Shown: in pieces, positions 6,048 to 8,191 of the stretch | Layout: each line of letters starts with the position of its first letter | Numbering within the stretch: position 1 is the stretch's first letter | Assembly (NCBI GenBank): GCA_023390485.1 | Contig: JAEWCT010000248.1 | Span: 1-8,191, forward strand | DNA: 8,191 nt | Direction of reading: 5' to 3' | Origin: Pseudomonadota bacterium | GTDB lineage: Bacteria; Pseudomonadota; Alphaproteobacteria; Rhizobiales; Hyphomicrobiaceae | Notes under the pieces: model-generated | The model's input: only the letters and a program-made list of their open reading frames with translations | What the model was told of the DNA's origin: nothing | The model's database searches: none | Position numbers and translations under genes: made by a program

Positions 6048-6251
6048 ATGGCGTCGGGGGCAGACATGTTGCGGCGGTACTTGATCGTCAACGGCGTGAC
6101 GACAGCACTACTCTACGCTGCGATTTATGCGGTGACGCCCTCGATGAAGTCGCTTGAAGCCCTGCGCGACAGTTTCGACGGCTTCGTCATGCAAAGCCCG
6201 GTGCTGGCCCCGCTCGTCAACAAGATCATCCTCGTAACGAGCGCTCTGTAG
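6048..6251 (+). CDS. Small single-span membrane protein of unknown function
   Basis: The 67-residue product (or 61 residues if it starts at the ATG at 6066) has one clear hydrophobic segment, YLIVNGVTTALLYAAIYAV (about residues 11-29), preceded by Arg-Arg. It ends with a second moderately hydrophobic stretch, PVLAPLVNKIILVTSAL. The positive-inside rule suggests the N-terminus stays in the cytosol. I recognise no domain. Two starts are possible. The ATG at 6048 has an AAGAAAG purine run 5 bases upstream, and the ATG at 6066 (MLRRYLIVNG) has GGGGG 5 bases upstream. The shorter form looks more like a natural small membrane-protein start, but neither can be excluded. The gene converges with sua5, only 9 bases separating the ends. 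Coding status is supported by the coherent membrane topology and codon use. Confidence 0.68.
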   Translation: MASGADMLRRYLIVNGVTTALLYAAIYAVTPSMKSLEALRDSFDGFVMQSPVLAPLVNKIILVTSAL

Positions 6252-6260
6252 GCGACGCGG

Positions 6261-7265
6261 CTAGTCGCGCGGCGCCGCTGCCCGCTTCAGCCTGTCGTTG
6301 ATCGCTTCACCCAATCCCTGCTTCGGGATCGGCGTTACGGCTATCGTCGGAGCGCCGGAGGCGTCGAGCATCCGCAGCGCCGCGAAGAGGTTTGCAGCGG
6401 CCTCGACGAGATCGCCCGACGGGCTGAGATTGATGAAAACTCGTGCCGGTTTCTCGGCAACGCTTCCGAACGCCAGGACGGCCTCGTCCGGCCCCCATTC
6501 GTAGGCGTTGAGCCTTAAGCCGGCCCGCGGCGCGTAATGGCTCAGAAGCTGACCGGGTGAAGCTGGTTTGCCGTTGCTCGCCTCGGTTTCGCGCGCGAGA
6601 CGCCCGCCCAAAGCCTCTTCGATCGCTTCAACCGTCACGGCGCCCGGCCGCAGCAGAACGGGTGTTTCACCTACAAGGCTGACGACGGCCGATTCCAATC
6701 CGTGAGACGTCGGTCCTGCATCCAGGATCAACGCTGTCTTGTCGCCAAGGTCCGCCGCGACGTGCTCGGCATGGGTCGCGCTGACATGGCCGGACCGGTT
6801 GGCGGAGGGCGCCGCAAGCGGGCGCTGGGCCTCGGCCAGCAAGGCGCGGGCAACGGGATGATCCGGTGAACGAAGGGCGACCGTCGGTAGTCCAGCCGAA
6901 ACCAGATCGCTGACATCCGAATTGGCGGTCCGCGGCACGACGAGCGTTAGCGGACCCGGCCAGAAGGCTTCCGTAAGTCGCCGCGCCAAGGGCGAGAACT
7001 CGCCGATGATCAGTGCCTGCTCCAACCCGAGGACATGCACGATGAGGGGATTGAACGCCGGCCGGCCCTTGGCCTCGAACACGCGCGCGACGGCTTCGCC
7101 GTTTGTCGCGTCCGCACCAAGCCCGTAGACTGTCTCCGTCGGAAATGCGACGAGCGCACCCGACCTGATCATTTGTCCCGCTTCGGCGATCCACTCGGCG
7201 TTGGCGGGAGCAATTCTGCCTTGCTTCAATTTTTCACCCGGTTTGCGCTCGCCCTCGTTCGGCAT
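6261..7265 (-). CDS. sua5: L-threonylcarbamoyladenylate synthase (Sua5/TsaC, two-domain form)
   Basis: The enzyme makes threonylcarbamoyl-AMP from threonine, bicarbonate and ATP, the first step of the universal t6A37 tRNA modification, in the cytosol. The 334-residue product matches the two-domain Sua5 type rather than the short TsaC. The YrdC-like domain covers about residues 17-225, with FPTETVYGLGADA (41-53), KGRPAFNPL (66-74), FWPGPLTLV (101-109), APSANRSG (152-159), a TSHGLESAVV segment and LLRPGAV (204-210). The linker SPGQLLSHYAPR (236-247) is the hallmark that closes over the active site, and the Rossmann-like SUA5 domain follows to the end. The chosen start at 7265 adds a short charged leader before the first helix; no strong ribosome binding site is visible. 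Its 5' end faces the acyl-CoA dehydrogenase gene across 42 bases, so the two promoters must overlap or lie inside the neighbouring coding regions. Confidence 0.95.
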   Translation of the reverse strand: MPNEGERKPGEKLKQGRIAPANAEWIAEAGQMIRSGALVAFPTETVYGLGADATNGEAVARVFEAKGRPAFNPLIVHVLGLEQALIIGEFSPLARRLTEAFWPGPLTLVVPRTANSDVSDLVSAGLPTVALRSPDHPVARALLAEAQRPLAAPSANRSGHVSATHAEHVAADLGDKTALILDAGPTSHGLESAVVSLVGETPVLLRPGAVTVEAIEEALGGRLARETEASNGKPASPGQLLSHYAPRAGLRLNAYEWGPDEAVLAFGSVAEKPARVFINLSPSGDLVEAAANLFAALRMLDASGAPTIAVTPIPKQGLGEAINDRLKRAAAPRD

Positions 7266-7307
7266 AGTGTTCGGAAGCAGAACCCGAGCGGCATTGAGAG
7301 ACGATCC

Positions 7308-8191
7308 ATGACTTACCAGGCTCCAGTAGACGACATCGTCTTTTCACTTAAGACCGTTGCAGCTCTCGGCGACATGGACACGAGCGGGCTCTATCCTGGA
7401 CTCGACGCCGACACAGTCGTGGCCGTCATCGAAGAAGCGGGAAAGTTCGGCGCCGAGGTCCTAGCACCTTTGAACGCGGTCGGCGACCGTATCGGCTCGA
7501 AATTGTCTGACGGAAAAGTGATGACCCCGCCGGGCTTCGGCGCCGCCTACCGGCAGTTCGTGGAAGGTGGATGGAGTGCGCTTCCGTGCTCGGAGACGTA
7601 TGGCGGGCAAGGCCTTCCCGAAATTGTGGCGACCCCCGTGGGCGAGATCTGGAACGCCGCGAACGTGTCATTTGGGCTTTGTCCGCTCCTGACGCAGGGC
7701 GCAATTCACGCCATCGAGGCGGGCGGCAGCGAGGAGCTCAAGGCGAAATTCCTGCCGAAGATGATAGCCGGTGCGTGGACCGGCACGATGAACTTGACGG
7801 AACCTCACGCTGGCTCCGACCTCGGCCCCCTATCGACGCGCGCCGAACCTCAGGGAGATGGAACGTATCGCATCACCGGTACGAAGATTTTCATCACCTA
7901 TGGCGAGCACGACATGGCGGAGAACATCATTCACCTTGTTCTCGCGCGTTTGCCCGATGCCCCGCCCGGAACGCGCGGAATCTCGCTTTTTCTGGTGCCG
8001 AAATATCTGGTGAACGGCAACGGCTCGCTTGGCGACCGGAACGACGTCATTTGCGCCGGTGTGGAGCATAAGCTCGGCATCGTGGCGAGCCCGACGTGCG
8101 TAATGAAGTTCGGCGAGAACGGCGGCGCGACGGGCTATCTCGTCGGTGAAGAAAATCGCGGGCTCGCGACGATGTTCGTGATGATGAACGC
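7308..8191 (+). CDS. Acyl-CoA dehydrogenase, N-terminal part (FadE/DmdC-like), cut by the window edge
   Basis: The first 294 codons are open to the right edge; members of this subfamily are usually close to 600 residues, so about half is present. The start ATG at 7308 has GAGAG 7 bases upstream. The sequence carries the extended N-terminus of this subfamily (EEAGKFGAEVLAPLNAVGDR), PPGFGAAYRQFVEGGWSALP, the substrate/FAD signature MNLTEPHAGSDLG (161-173), ITGTKIFIT (189-197), ENIIHLVLARLPDAPPGTRG, and HKLGIVASPTC (254-264). These enzymes are FAD-dependent and oxidise acyl-CoA thioesters to 2,3-enoyl-CoA. The set resembles the long-form dehydrogenases annotated as acyl-CoA dehydrogenase or 3-methylmercaptopropionyl-CoA dehydrogenase (DmdC). 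Substrate assignment is not possible from this portion, and the catalytic base lies beyond the window. It diverges from sua5. Confidence 0.95.
   Translation, partial: MTYQAPVDDIVFSLKTVAALGDMDTSGLYPGLDADTVVAVIEEAGKFGAEVLAPLNAVGDRIGSKLSDGKVMTPPGFGAAYRQFVEGGWSALPCSETYGGQGLPEIVATPVGEIWNAANVSFGLCPLLTQGAIHAIEAGGSEELKAKFLPKMIAGAWTGTMNLTEPHAGSDLGPLSTRAEPQGDGTYRITGTKIFITYGEHDMAENIIHLVLARLPDAPPGTRGISLFLVPKYLVNGNGSLGDRNDVICAGVEHKLGIVASPTCVMKFGENGGATGYLVGEENRGLATMFVMMN

Noticed and set aside
6252..6268. GCGAC/GTCGC stem between the small membrane-protein gene and sua5, considered as a shared bidirectional terminator
   Set aside because: Only five pairs with a 7-base loop, no T run on either strand, and it overlaps the sua5 stop codon.

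Overview
The window looks like an ordinary chromosomal stretch from an alphaproteobacterium, most likely a Hyphomicrobiales (Rhizobiales) member such as a Hyphomicrobium relative. The reasons are the high GC content, dense gene packing, a TIGR02301-type secreted protein next to an SRAP gene, a two-domain Sua5, and an FadE/DmdC-like acyl-CoA dehydrogenase. This placement is inferred from remembered family distributions, not from a search. No insertion sequence, phage gene, CRISPR array, tRNA or rRNA is visible. All gaps between genes are under about 180 bases.

Layout, left to right. Bases 1-135 hold the C-terminal end of a dihydroorotase/hydantoinase-type amidohydrolase (+). Convergent to it is a minus-strand envelope pair: a secreted YkuD-fold L,D-transpeptidase (154-927), preceded by an unnamed exported or membrane-anchored protein (1051-1656). 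In the leader of the transpeptidase gene a hairpin (937-968) covers the ribosome binding site. A LysE/RhtB-type exporter (1769-2434, +, TTG start) diverges from this pair. It converges with a small cytosolic hypothetical gene (2470-2715, -) that lies downstream of a TIGR02301 secreted protein (2879-3298, -). The SRAP abasic-site crosslinking protein (3385-4068, +, TTG start) diverges from the TIGR02301 gene.

The centre holds the largest complete gene (4244-5926, +). It encodes a double Clp N-domain joined to a long coiled coil and an aromatic C-terminal tail, with no AAA+ ATPase. A small single-span membrane protein follows (6048-6251, +). It converges with a two-domain Sua5/TsaC threonylcarbamoyl-AMP synthase (6261-7265, -). 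The window ends inside an acyl-CoA dehydrogenase (7308 to the edge, +) that diverges from sua5.

The genes do not form one pathway. The functions seen are cell-wall crosslinking and envelope upkeep (L,D-transpeptidase and its neighbour), solute export (LysE), DNA-damage tolerance (SRAP), tRNA t6A modification (Sua5) and fatty-acid or thio-acid oxidation (acyl-CoA dehydrogenase). The points most worth a second look are the ATPase-less Clp-N/coiled-coil protein and the hairpin over the transpeptidase ribosome binding site.
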